The translations under genes were made by a program, and so were the position numbers. The notes beneath the pieces are model-generated. The model did not search any database, was not told the origin of the DNA, and worked only from the letters and a program-made list of their open reading frames with translations. DNA of 64,000 bases from Pseudomonas sp. PDM16 (GTDB taxonomy: Bacteria > Pseudomonadota > Gammaproteobacteria > Pseudomonadales > Pseudomonadaceae), in assembly GCF_014851865.1 (NCBI RefSeq), contig NZ_JACVAM010000004.1:310001-374000 (forward strand), in the 5' to 3' direction. Positions 1 to 8,186 of this stretch are shown in pieces (position 1 is the first letter of the stretch; every line of letters begins with the position of its first letter).

Positions 1-85
1 CAATGCCCGCGCACAGCGTTTCTATTTTCGCGAAGGTTTGTATACCGGCGCACTGCGTTTCCAGAAGCTGCTCGATACCCCTTGA
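1..85 (+). CDS. C-terminal end of a GNAT-type N-acetyltransferase (partial)
   Basis: The window opens inside a reading frame that starts at base 2 and ends with TGA at 83-85. The 27 visible residues begin NARAQRFYFREGL, which resembles the last helix and strand of GNAT acetyltransferases, where an N-x-R-A-x-x-F-Y segment contacts the acyl-CoA. Nothing can be said about its substrate. An alternative frame through the same bases would merely lengthen the downstream FMN reductase and has no domain support. Confidence 0.55.
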   Translation, partial: NARAQRFYFREGLYTGALRFQKLLDTP

Positions 86-122
86 ACTCTCGAACTCACT
101 CACTTTTTCAGGAAACCTCGAC

Positions 123-755
123 ATGACCTCTCCAGACACCATTCCCCTGCGCGTGCTTCGGCTGATCGGCAGCCCTCGTGGTGCCGAGTCCGAGAGCCTG
201 CGCCTGTCGCAGCAGATTCTCGAAGGGCTGGCCGTGCAGTCCGGTGGCCGAGCCATCGAGCTCATTGATCTGGACCTCAACACGCTGCCCCATGTCGACG
301 GCGATTACGCCCTGGCGCTGGCATCGCCGGTGGACCTGCCGCAGCTCGGTAGCGCGCAGCGCCGCTCCGACGAGTTGATCCGCCAGCTCGACGAAGCCGA
401 TGTGCTGCTGATCGCCACGCCGATGCATAACTACACCGTACCCTCGGCACTCAAGGTGTGGATCGACCATATCGTGCGGGTGCGTGTGACCTTCACGCCG
501 ACGCCACAGGGCAAGGTGGGCGTGCTGCGCGACCGGCCGGTGCACGTGGCGATCTCATCCGGCGGCCTGATCAGTGGCGAGCAGGCGCGCCAGCCGGACT
601 TCCTGCGGCCCTATCTCAAGGCGGCGCTGGGCACCGTCGGCCTGCATGCCCTGGAGTTCTTCAGCGTCGAAGGGACGGCGAGGGGCGATGTCGCCCTGGA
701 GCAGGCCAGAGAAATGGCAAAGGAGGCGATAAGGTCGTTCTTCACGCCGCAATGA
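123..755 (+). CDS. NAD(P)H-dependent FMN oxidoreductase / azoreductase-like flavodoxin-fold protein
   Basis: A 210-residue flavodoxin-fold protein of the AzoR / NAD(P)H quinone reductase type. These enzymes bind FMN and use NAD(P)H for two-electron reduction of quinones, azo dyes or nitro compounds in the cytoplasm. The N-terminal phosphate-binding loop is seen as RLIGSPRGAESESLRL, and the FMN-contacting segment as ATPMHNYTVPSALKVWIDH, where the family has P-M-(Y/W)-N. The frame is open from base 3, but the start at 123 is preferred because an AGGAAAC ribosome site precedes it and the flavodoxin fold starts just after it. The divergent-looking LysR gene downstream is on the same strand, 61 bases away, and could regulate it. 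Confidence 0.85.
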   Translation: MTSPDTIPLRVLRLIGSPRGAESESLRLSQQILEGLAVQSGGRAIELIDLDLNTLPHVDGDYALALASPVDLPQLGSAQRRSDELIRQLDEADVLLIATPMHNYTVPSALKVWIDHIVRVRVTFTPTPQGKVGVLRDRPVHVAISSGGLISGEQARQPDFLRPYLKAALGTVGLHALEFFSVEGTARGDVALEQAREMAKEAIRSFFTPQ

Positions 756-816
756 AGAGGGCGGGCGGCAGTACTGGTAATCTTGCCCGGTTGCCACTCG
801 CCGAGACCGCCCACCG

Positions 817-1713
817 ATGATCGATGACATCCGCTATCTGATCGTATTCGCGAAGATTGCCGAAGTCGGCTCGATCTCCGGTGGTGCAGAGGCGCTGGGC
901 TTGACCAGCGCGACGGCCAGCCAGCACTTGACCAGGCTGGAGAAGAATCTCGGTTGTGCGCTGCTGTACCGCAACACCCGCAAGCTGTCGCTGACGCAGG
1001 ATGGCGCCGGTCTGCTGGAAACAGCCAAGTCCATGCTGGAGCTCTACGAGAAGGGGGTCATCGAGTTCAAGCAGCGATCCGTCGCGACCCGCAACAACCT
1101 GCGCATCTCCATGCCAGCGCTGTTCATCAACAGCGACTTTACCCGACACATCGCAGCGTTCATCCGCGACTTCCCGGATGTGGGGCTTAGCATCTCCTGT
1201 GATGACAGCCGCAACGACATCATCGCCGAAGGCATCGATGTCGCCTTCCGTATCGGCGAGCTGCCGGACAGCTCGCTGAAGGCTCGTCACCTGTTCGTGC
1301 TGCCGCGGCGTGTGGTGGCGACGCGAGAGTTCCTCGTCAGCCATGGCCCTCTCGAACACCCCAGAGACCTCGAGACGATGAAGTGGGTGGGGCTGACGAT
1401 GCGCCCCAATACGCGCGTGTTCCACCATGCGAGCGGCGAAGAGGCGGAAATTACCTATGTGCCGGGCGTGCGGGTGGACAATGTCGAGGCCTCCTGCCGG
1501 TTGGCGAGTCTCGGTGTTGGGCTGGCTGCACCGCCGAACTACCTGAGCGACGAGCCCATCAGGCGCAATGAACTGGTCGCTGTACTGCCGGAGTGGTCGC
1601 TTGAGCCGTTGAAGGTCTACGCCGTGTGGCCCTCCAATGTGTCCACCAACAGCATCGCCTACACCCTGATAAACCGGATCTACGACGCCTTCAGCTCGCG
1701 TTCCCTGGAATAA
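817..1713 (+). CDS. LysR-family transcriptional regulator
   Basis: A 298-residue LysR regulator. The N-terminal winged helix-turn-helix is at about residues 1-60 (FAKIAEVGSISGGAEALGLTSATASQHLTRLEK region), followed by the substrate-binding-like effector domain from about residue 90. Length and domain order are normal for CrgA/DhcR-type members that act on neighbouring oxidoreductase genes. It lies 61 bases after the FMN reductase on the same strand. Its 3' end overlaps the convergent LysE-type gene by 23 bases. The effector is unknown. A second in-frame ATG at 823 is an equally possible start. Confidence 0.92.
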   Translation: MIDDIRYLIVFAKIAEVGSISGGAEALGLTSATASQHLTRLEKNLGCALLYRNTRKLSLTQDGAGLLETAKSMLELYEKGVIEFKQRSVATRNNLRISMPALFINSDFTRHIAAFIRDFPDVGLSISCDDSRNDIIAEGIDVAFRIGELPDSSLKARHLFVLPRRVVATREFLVSHGPLEHPRDLETMKWVGLTMRPNTRVFHHASGEEAEITYVPGVRVDNVEASCRLASLGVGLAAPPNYLSDEPIRRNELVAVLPEWSLEPLKVYAVWPSNVSTNSIAYTLINRIYDAFSSRSLE

Positions 1714-2305
1714 CCTGCATCCAGAGCATGTAGCAGGCAGTCGCTATCAGGCCCCCCCCCATCATCAGGTTGAACAGGCGGATGCGCTGCCGGCTGTTCA
1801 GCAGCAGGGCGACCCTGTCCCCGAGGACAGCCCAGGCCGCGAGTGACAGGTAGCAGACCACGAAGTAGATCGCCATGAACGCGATCAGCGTCGAGTGTGT
1901 CTGTGGGCTGGAAAACAGCGCCGCGCCCGATGCGCAGGCGATCCAGGCCTTGGGATTGAGCCACTGCAGCAATGCGCCTTGGAGGAACCCCGGCCTGGCG
2001 GTCTCCTTCATCTCCAGCTCCGGGCGAGCCGTGGCGATCTTGTAGCCGACATGAATGATGAAGGCGGAGCCGGCGACTCCGAGGTACTTGAAGAACACTG
2101 GATAGTGCTCGATCACTGCGAGCAACCAGAAGCCCACGAATACCAGCAATAGGGTGAAGCCTATTGTCGCGCCGGATACAAATGGCAGGGTGCGCCAGAA
2201 ACCGTGATTGGCGCCGGAGGCGATGATCACCATGTTTACGGGGCCGGGAGAGATGGACATGCTCAGGGAGAACATGGTCATCGCGAGAATCAGGGCCAGT
2301 TCCAT
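1691..2305 (-). CDS. LysE-family amino acid / metabolite exporter
   Basis: A 204-residue inner-membrane exporter of the LysE/RhtB family with about six hydrophobic segments. The family hallmark near the N terminus is present as SISPGPVNMVIIASGANHG, and the internal QWLNPKAW motif follows at about residue 115. Such proteins export amino acids or homoserine lactone-like metabolites by proton antiport; the substrate here cannot be read. AAGGAG sits at good spacing before the start. It follows the DUF2000 gene by 17 bases, so the two are probably co-transcribed, and it runs convergently into the LysR gene. Confidence 0.9.
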   Translation of the reverse strand: MELALILAMTMFSLSMSISPGPVNMVIIASGANHGFWRTLPFVSGATIGFTLLLVFVGFWLLAVIEHYPVFFKYLGVAGSAFIIHVGYKIATARPELEMKETARPGFLQGALLQWLNPKAWIACASGAALFSSPQTHSTLIAFMAIYFVVCYLSLAAWAVLGDRVALLLNSRQRIRLFNLMMGGGLIATACYMLWMQVIPGNAS

Positions 2306-2322
2306 CGTCGATCTCCTTGCCT

Positions 2323-2736
2323 TCAGCGCAGTAGGCCCAGATTGCCGGTCATCCGGGTTACCAGCGTCCTGTCGCCGATCATGCCCAGCCCCTGGTAGAC
2401 AATCGCCTCGTCGGGGCCTTGTGCCATCACGGCGGCGTATTCCTCGTAGGAGCGGGTGGTCCGGGTAGCGCTGATGAGGTCGATCACCAACAGCTCGGGC
2501 TCGAGCTCACGCAGCTGATCGCGCATGCACTTGAGCACGTCGGTCGCAGCCTTGAGGATTGGCAGGGGGAGGGTGGTGATGCCCTGGTGCACATGCCCCT
2601 GGTGGTCGGTGAGGTCGTGCCCGATCATGTCCGGATAGAGCCTGCCCAAGCTCGCTGCGATGACCGCTGCGGTGTTGGCGATTACGCCCAGAGGCAGATT
2701 CTCGTCGATGACGATGACGCACTTATGGTCTGACAT
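2323..2736 (-). CDS. DUF2000 family protein
   Basis: A 137-residue soluble protein of the DUF2000 family, recognised from the start (KCVIVIDENLPLGVIANTAA) and overall length. DUF2000 proteins have an alpha/beta fold related to peptidyl-tRNA hydrolase 2, with no firmly established function. The gene stands first in a two-gene unit with the LysE exporter. That pairing suggests a role connected to an exported metabolite, but this is inference only. Confidence 0.82.
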   Translation of the reverse strand: MSDHKCVIVIDENLPLGVIANTAAVIAASLGRLYPDMIGHDLTDHQGHVHQGITTLPLPILKAATDVLKCMRDQLRELEPELLVIDLISATRTTRSYEEYAAVMAQGPDEAIVYQGLGMIGDRTLVTRMTGNLGLLR

Positions 2737-2899
2737 GCTGTTTCCCGATGATTAATCCGCAGGGGAACGGCCGCCTATCAAGGTTCGTCCCACTGCTGGA
2801 AACGGTATCGGGAATGTCAGCACCGATTAAGGGGGATTCCTCTAAGGCTGTCTTTGATGCGCAGGCCTTGCGTGGACCGAAAAGCGGATCTGCCGGTGC

Positions 2900-3586
2900 T
2901 CACCAGGGCAATGTAGCGCCCTGATAGTCGACGAAATGACATCCTCCTGCCCCTTGGTGAGCGACGATAGTACTCACCAGGCCGGCGGCACTGTCCTCGA
3001 CGCTTAGCGGCGCGCTTTCACCCCCCATGTCCGTCTTGACCCAGCCAGGATGCAGGGCCAGCAGGGTGGCTTGTGGTGGTTGGGTCGAATGAGCCCAGCT
3101 CTGCAGCAGACTGTTCAGTGCCGCCTTGCTGGCGCCGTAGAGCGGCATGCTGGCCGAGCGTGCCAGTTCCACGCTACCCATCTGCGAGCTCATGAAGGCC
3201 AGCACGCCATTGGGCGACAGGCCCGGAGCGAGGGCCTTGGCCAGGCGAAGGGGGGCGATAGCATTGATCAGGAAGAGCTCGGCCAGTTCTTCGGCTACCA
3301 CTTGGCACTCGTCCTGGTGCTCTGGACCGGATATGCCCGCATTGAAGATGGCCAGGTCGAGAGGAGTGCCAGCCAGCGCGTCGGTGATTTCAGCTGCAGC
3401 GCCCGTGCTCGCCAGGTCGCAGGCCTGCACTTTCAGTCGGCCGGGATGGAGCGTGGCCAGTTCGTTCAGCGAGGGATTGTCCGCGCGGCGCACGATGGCA
3501 TGAACCCGATCACCTTTGGCGAGAAATGCCCTGACCAGACCCAGACCTATACCGCGAGACGCACCGGCGATGAGGATGTGCTGCAT
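2900..3586 (-). CDS. SDR-family NAD(P)-dependent oxidoreductase
   Basis: A 228-residue short-chain dehydrogenase. The nucleotide-binding loop GASRGIGLG is at residues 7-15, the NAG-like segment is IFNAGISGPEHQ, and the catalytic serine and Y-x-x-x-K are in SSQMGS and YGASK. The substrate is unknown; the family oxidises alcohols or reduces carbonyls with NAD(P)(H). The frame extends 29 codons further upstream, but the ATG at 3586 has an AAGGA site eight bases away and puts the Rossmann loop right at the N terminus. It is divergent from the acyltransferase-like gene across an intergenic region with a perfect palindrome at 3685-3703. Confidence 0.9.
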   Translation of the reverse strand: MQHILIAGASRGIGLGLVRAFLAKGDRVHAIVRRADNPSLNELATLHPGRLKVQACDLASTGAAAEITDALAGTPLDLAIFNAGISGPEHQDECQVVAEELAELFLINAIAPLRLAKALAPGLSPNGVLAFMSSQMGSVELARSASMPLYGASKAALNSLLQSWAHSTQPPQATLLALHPGWVKTDMGGESAPLSVEDSAAGLVSTIVAHQGAGGCHFVDYQGATLPW

Positions 3587-3684
3587 GGTCGAAATCCTTC
3601 TATTGAACCTGAGCGAATCATGGTAACGCACCTCTGGAGCGTCACGAGAGGTCCGATCTAGAGAGGTTGGCATTTACTTTATCG

Positions 3685-3703
3685 AATGTAATCATATTAC
3701 ATT
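3685..3703. promoter_or_regulatory. Perfect palindrome between divergent genes, candidate operator
   Basis: The sequence AATGTAATCATATTACATT has two exact 8-base inverted arms around a 3-base centre, in an unusually A+T-rich stretch between the SDR gene (minus) and the acyltransferase-like gene (plus). Arms of this size and spacing are typical of TetR- or MarR-type dimer sites. No regulator gene is adjacent, so the binding protein is unknown. Confidence 0.55.
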
Positions 3704-3721
3704 GCGTATAGAGAATGGCTC

Positions 3722-4870
3722 ATGACCCAAACACCCTCAACCCGTCTTCATTCGATCGATGCCCTGCGTGGGCTGGTCATTCTGTTCATGCTGCTGGACC
3801 ACGTCCGGGAAACCTTCTATCTGCACATGCAGGTAAGCGATCCGATGGACGTGACCCTGACGGAGCCGGCTCTGTTCTTCAGTCGTACGCTGGCCCACCT
3901 GTGTGCTCCGGTGTTTATCCTGCTAACGGGGCTGGCGGCGTTTCTCTACGGGGAGAAGCAGCAGGGTCGGTTCGCGGTATCCGCCTTCCTGCTCAAGCGC
4001 GGTCTGTTCCTGATAGCGCTCGAGTTCACACTGGTGAACTTCGCCTGGACCTTTCAGTTCCCGCCAGGGGTTATCTACCTGCAGGTCATCTGGGCCATCG
4101 GCCTGAGCATGCTGGCGCTGGCGGCCCTGCTGTGGCTGCCGCGTGCCGTTCTGATCCTGGTGGGGCTGGTTCTGGTGACTGGGCACAATCTGCTGGACAG
4201 CGTGCACTTTGCCGCCGACACCTGGATGCATGTGCCATGGGCCATCCTGCATGATCGCGGCTGGATCGAGGTTTCGGAACAACTGCGCTTGCGCACGTCG
4301 TATCCCGTGCTGCCGTGGGTCGGCGTGATCGCACTGGGGTACGCCATCGGCCCCTGGTTCGCCTGTGGCAGCAACGCCGCGAGGCGCCGCATGCTGCTGA
4401 TCGCCACGGGCGCCGGTGCGTTGCTCGGCTTTTTCCTGCTGCGGCTGTTGAACGGTTATGGCGAGAAGCCATGGGCAGCAGGCGAGTCGGTCGTGCAGAC
4501 GCTGATGAGCTTCTTCAACATCACCAAGTATCCGCCGTCGCTGCTGTTCCTGGCGCTGACGCTGGGTTGCGGCCTGCTCCTGCTGGTGCTGTTCGAGGCG
4601 CGCAACCAGGGCCGCGCGGTGCGCTGGCTCGCGGTATTCGGTTCAGCGCCGATGTTCTTCTATCTGCTGCACCTGTATGTGCTCAAGCTGCTCTACCTGG
4701 CCAGCCTGGGCATCTGGGGGGCGAATCAGGGGCAGTTCTTCGGCTTCGACTCCGTCTCAGCCGTCTGGCTGACCGCCGCGGCGCTGTCGATCGCGCTGTA
4801 CCCGCCGGTGCGCTGGTTCTCCAGGCTCAAGGCGCGCCGCCGCGATATCGCCTGGCTCAAGTACCTGTAG
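3722..4870 (+). CDS. DUF1624 / heparan-alpha-glucosaminide N-acetyltransferase-like membrane protein
   Basis: A 382-residue polytopic inner-membrane protein with roughly nine or ten hydrophobic helices. It begins with the signature SIDALRGLVILFMLLDHVRE, typical of the DUF1624/HGSNAT-like branch of membrane acyltransferases. The eukaryotic relatives transfer acetyl groups to glucosamine across a membrane; bacterial members are mostly uncharacterised and may acylate envelope glycans. Its start lies only 19 bases after the palindrome at 3685-3703, and the ribosome site is weak. It ends 17 bases before the convergent hybrid kinase. Confidence 0.8.
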   Translation: MTQTPSTRLHSIDALRGLVILFMLLDHVRETFYLHMQVSDPMDVTLTEPALFFSRTLAHLCAPVFILLTGLAAFLYGEKQQGRFAVSAFLLKRGLFLIALEFTLVNFAWTFQFPPGVIYLQVIWAIGLSMLALAALLWLPRAVLILVGLVLVTGHNLLDSVHFAADTWMHVPWAILHDRGWIEVSEQLRLRTSYPVLPWVGVIALGYAIGPWFACGSNAARRRMLLIATGAGALLGFFLLRLLNGYGEKPWAAGESVVQTLMSFFNITKYPPSLLFLALTLGCGLLLLVLFEARNQGRAVRWLAVFGSAPMFFYLLHLYVLKLLYLASLGIWGANQGQFFGFDSVSAVWLTAAALSIALYPPVRWFSRLKARRRDIAWLKYL

Positions 4871-4887
4871 CGGATTACTCAGGAACG

Positions 4888-7461
4888 TCAGTCATCGGGG
4901 CTCAGCAGCCGCGCCAGCCGGGCCGCCAGTTCGGCCCGGCGATACGGCTTGGCCAGTACCTCGAAACCCTGCATCTGGGCGGGCGTCAGGTTGGCGTATC
5001 CGGTGATGATCAGCACCGGCAGTGAGGGTATGCGCTGGCGCAACTCCTGGGCGAACTGGGCGCCATTCTTGTCGGCCATCACATGATCCGTGATGAGCAC
5101 GTCCGGAACGAGGCCTGCCTCTATTTCATCTAGCGCGGCCTTGGCCGAGCAAGCCTCGGTAACCTGATAACCCAGGTCACCGAGTTGCAGGGCAGTGGTA
5201 TGGCGGACCATTGCCTCATCATCCACCAGCAGCACATGGGTCGGCCTAGGCGCTACCGGCGCCTCGGTAGAGGCCTCGCTGGCAGATGCCGGGTCGCCGC
5301 TGGCCAGCGGCAGCCAGATGCTGATGCGTGTTCCCATCCCCTGATGAGAGGAAATGCCGAACCCGCCACCGGATTGAGCCGCCAATCCCTGGACCATCGA
5401 CAACCCGAGGCCCGTGCCCTTGCCCACACCCTTGGTAGAGAAGAAAGGTTCGACACAACGACTGAGGGTTTCATCGCTCATGCCCGTGCCGGTGTCCGTG
5501 ACCGTCAGGCATAGGTAGCGACCATCCGCCAGGTCATGTATGCCGCTATCGACGACCTCATCCGGCGCGGCCGATATTTCCAGCCGACCGCCGCTTTCCA
5601 TGGCGTCACGGGCATTCACCGCCAGGTTCAGAATGGCCAGCTCGAGCTGATGCGGGTCTACAACCACTGCCGGCAGATGGTCGTCGACGTCTATTGCTAC
5701 ATCGATTGTCGGCCCGAGCGAGCGTTCGATGAGGTCGCGCATGTCGTTGACCAGTTGGGCCAGTGCGACGTTCTGCGGCTTCAGGGTCTGGCGACGGGCG
5801 AAGGTCAGCAGCCGCCCGACCAGTATGCGGGCGCGGTCCGCAGCCTGCAGTGCACCGTCGATGAGCCGGGTGGAGCGCTCGTCGTCCAGCCGCCTGCGGA
5901 TCAACTCCAGTGAAGCCATGATCGGCGTCAGCAGGTTATTGAAGTCGTGGGCGATGCCGCCGGTGAGTTGGCCAATCATCTCCATCTTGCGCGCTTCGTG
6001 CAGCTGCGCGGCAGCAGCCTCGCGCTGGCCAACCATGGCCATGACGCGCTCCTCCAGCCCTTCGTTCAGCTGCCGTAGGTCTTCTTCGGCGCGTACGCGC
6101 TCGCTGATATCCACGGAAACGCAGAGCACACCCGCCTGTGGCCCCTTCAGTGGAGTTATCTGGTTCTGTACCCAGACGGGCGTACCGTCTGGACGGGAAT
6201 AGCGTTCGGTGATGTCCAGCGACTGGGATCTGGCAATCCCGTGATCGACCAGCGGGGCGAGGTTGGCGAGGTCGTCGGGATGGACGATGTCGAGCATGCG
6301 CAATCCCAGCAGGGTCGCGCGCGAGCGGCCAACTATCTCGCAATAGCGATCATTGACCCGGGTGAAATGCCAGGTGTGGTCACACACCGCGATACCGGCG
6401 CTGGCCTGATCGAACATGGCCGAAAGCTGGGCCGAGCTGCTGCGCAGGGCAGCCTCGGCACGGGCATGGGTGATCGACATCCAGGCCAGCTTTGCCGTCT
6501 CCTCCACCAGCTTGCGCTCGTGCTCGGAGAAGGCATGTGGCTGGTCATAGTGGATGGCCAGTACCGCCTCGAGGTGATGGTGGCGAACCACAGGAACATG
6601 AATCGTGGCTGCCATGCCCAATTGTGCCGCCTTGGCTGCCTCCTCGGCACTTCGACCGGGCTCGCTGGCGATATCCTCACGCAGCACGGTGTGCCCGTTA
6701 CGCAACAGACCGGGCAACTCTTCACCAAAATCCCGATAGGCATGGCGACCGACGGCAGAGCCTCCTACCCGCGAGTAGGATTGACGCACCTCGAAAGTCG
6801 AACCATCTGCATGGTTCTCGCCGAAGAAAGCTCGGGATGCTCCAAGCGCTTCGGCCAGTTTGCGCAGGGTGATGCTCTGGATCTGGTCGGGGTCCCTGAT
6901 CGAAGGCAGCGTCTGGCCGAGTTCGAGCAGAAATGCCTGGCGCCGCTCGAACTGCACCCGCTCGGTGGTTTCCGTGACGATGCACAGCACGCCGCCGATC
7001 GAGCCGTCCGCCTCCCGGACAGCGGAGTAGGACACGTCGAAATACACGGTTTCGCCCAGATCATGCCGCTCAATGTAGAAGGGGCGGTCCTTGGCCGAGA
7101 ATGTTTCACCGGTCGTCAGCACGCCGCGCAGGAGCGGCTCAAGGTCGTCCCACAGCTCGGACCAATTCTCGATACCAGGCCTGCCCAGCGCCCGCGGGTG
7201 CTTGGTCCCGATGGTCGGCGCATAGGCATCGTTGTACAGCGCAACCAGCTGGGGGCCCCAGAAAAGAACGATCTGGGCGCTGGCCGGCAACACGGTTGCC
7301 ATCAGCGTCTTGAGTGCTGGAGTCCAGTGTTCGGGTGGTCCCAGTGGCGAGGCGGACCAGTCGATCGAGTGCAGCAGCGCGCCGACCGATCCGCTATTGC
7401 GAAGAAAGCCCGGCTGTTCGGCGGCAGCACCATCTGGGGCGATTGCGGAAAGCAGTTCCAT
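4888..7461 (-). CDS. Hybrid sensor histidine kinase with PAS, GAF, PAS and C-terminal receiver
   Basis: With the start at 7461 this is an 857-residue cytoplasmic hybrid kinase. Domains in order: PAS of the SPLGPPEHW type (about 20-170), GAF (about 175-335), second PAS (about 340-460), HisKA with the phospho-histidine in GGIAHDFNNLL (about H505), HATPase_c with N, G1 and G2 boxes (LNLAVNARDAM, TDTGTGM, GKGTGLGL), and a receiver whose phospho-acceptor is the Asp of LITDHVMADKNG (about D792). There is no clear transmembrane segment, so it should sense an internal signal, possibly redox or a small ligand. The frame continues 33 codons upstream, but the PAS begins just after the chosen ATG. It is divergent from the chemosensory operon, with about 250 bases between them. 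Confidence 0.9.
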   Translation of the reverse strand: MELLSAIAPDGAAAEQPGFLRNSGSVGALLHSIDWSASPLGPPEHWTPALKTLMATVLPASAQIVLFWGPQLVALYNDAYAPTIGTKHPRALGRPGIENWSELWDDLEPLLRGVLTTGETFSAKDRPFYIERHDLGETVYFDVSYSAVREADGSIGGVLCIVTETTERVQFERRQAFLLELGQTLPSIRDPDQIQSITLRKLAEALGASRAFFGENHADGSTFEVRQSYSRVGGSAVGRHAYRDFGEELPGLLRNGHTVLREDIASEPGRSAEEAAKAAQLGMAATIHVPVVRHHHLEAVLAIHYDQPHAFSEHERKLVEETAKLAWMSITHARAEAALRSSSAQLSAMFDQASAGIAVCDHTWHFTRVNDRYCEIVGRSRATLLGLRMLDIVHPDDLANLAPLVDHGIARSQSLDITERYSRPDGTPVWVQNQITPLKGPQAGVLCVSVDISERVRAEEDLRQLNEGLEERVMAMVGQREAAAAQLHEARKMEMIGQLTGGIAHDFNNLLTPIMASLELIRRRLDDERSTRLIDGALQAADRARILVGRLLTFARRQTLKPQNVALAQLVNDMRDLIERSLGPTIDVAIDVDDHLPAVVVDPHQLELAILNLAVNARDAMESGGRLEISAAPDEVVDSGIHDLADGRYLCLTVTDTGTGMSDETLSRCVEPFFSTKGVGKGTGLGLSMVQGLAAQSGGGFGISSHQGMGTRISIWLPLASGDPASASEASTEAPVAPRPTHVLLVDDEAMVRHTTALQLGDLGYQVTEACSAKAALDEIEAGLVPDVLITDHVMADKNGAQFAQELRQRIPSLPVLIITGYANLTPAQMQGFEVLAKPYRRAELAARLARLLSPDD

Positions 7462-7709
7462 GGATTCGACGTTAATACATATGAAATCGAGGAGAGAAGC
7501 CACGCCCGCGAGCATGAGTCCGACAACGACTATGAGGTCAGGCCCTCGAGTTACGTTCAATGTGTTTACGGGATGGGATCTGGGTTGACAGATCGAGCAG
7601 CCGAGCGGGCTTCAGGCAGATCGTGGCGATTGCGCCTGACAGTTTGCTGGACGTCACGCGGCTCTGGGCTAGGGTAATGGTGTACCGCTAGCGGCAACTG
7701 GACGCCTCT

Positions 7710-8186
7710 ATGGATAGATTTTTCGTGCTGCCCTTTCGGCTAGCGGGGCAGCACCTGGCCATACCTTTGGACAGCGTGATCCGGGTTATTCCGGCGCTGC
7801 AATGTACCCCTCTGCCGGGAGCACCTCGCACGGTGCTGGGCCTGGCAAACGTCCGTGGGCAAATCATCCCGGTGCTCGATCTGGCTTCACGCTTCGGCTG
7901 GCCGGCACCGCCGCTCGAATTGTGGCAACCATTCATCTGGCTGCGCAGTCGAACCCGAGAGTTGCTGGTCCCGGTCGAGCGGGTCGAGACCGCGGCGGAT
8001 TTCGACACTTCCGATCTCCTGGAGGCCCCTCAGCCTGAAGTGCCCAGCGAGGTACTGAGAGGGGTCGTGCGGACGGAGGAGGGGATGTTGCTTATTCAGG
8101 ACGTTGAGCAGTTGTTGTCCGAAGCCGATGAGCAAGGCCTGCAGCAGGCCTTGGACAGCAGCGGAGCAGGACATGAATCAGACTGA
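7710..8186 (+). CDS. CheW-like coupling protein (first copy, Wsp-like operon)
   Basis: A 158-residue single-domain CheW protein. It shows the usual landmarks: the hydrophobic start FFVLPFRLAGQHLAIPLDSV, the loop TPLPGAPRTVLGLANVRGQIIPVLDL, and the late RTEEGMLLIQDVEQLL. CheW proteins link a chemoreceptor to the CheA kinase. It is the first gene of a seven-gene chemosensory operon and overlaps the following cheR-like gene by 14 bases. By position and by the presence of a second CheW it corresponds to one of the two coupling proteins (WspB/WspD) of the Wsp system. Confidence 0.92.
   Translation: MDRFFVLPFRLAGQHLAIPLDSVIRVIPALQCTPLPGAPRTVLGLANVRGQIIPVLDLASRFGWPAPPLELWQPFIWLRSRTRELLVPVERVETAADFDTSDLLEAPQPEVPSEVLRGVVRTEEGMLLIQDVEQLLSEADEQGLQQALDSSGAGHESD

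Noticed and set aside
7585..7613. TTGACA as a -35 box for the chemosensory operon
   Set aside because: No acceptable -10 lies 16-18 bases downstream, and it is 120 bases from the first start codon.
6241..7677. 478-residue open frame on the plus strand
   Set aside because: It lies wholly opposite the PAS-GAF-PAS hybrid kinase, whose motifs are clear, and its sequence has no domain; long antisense frames are common at this G+C.
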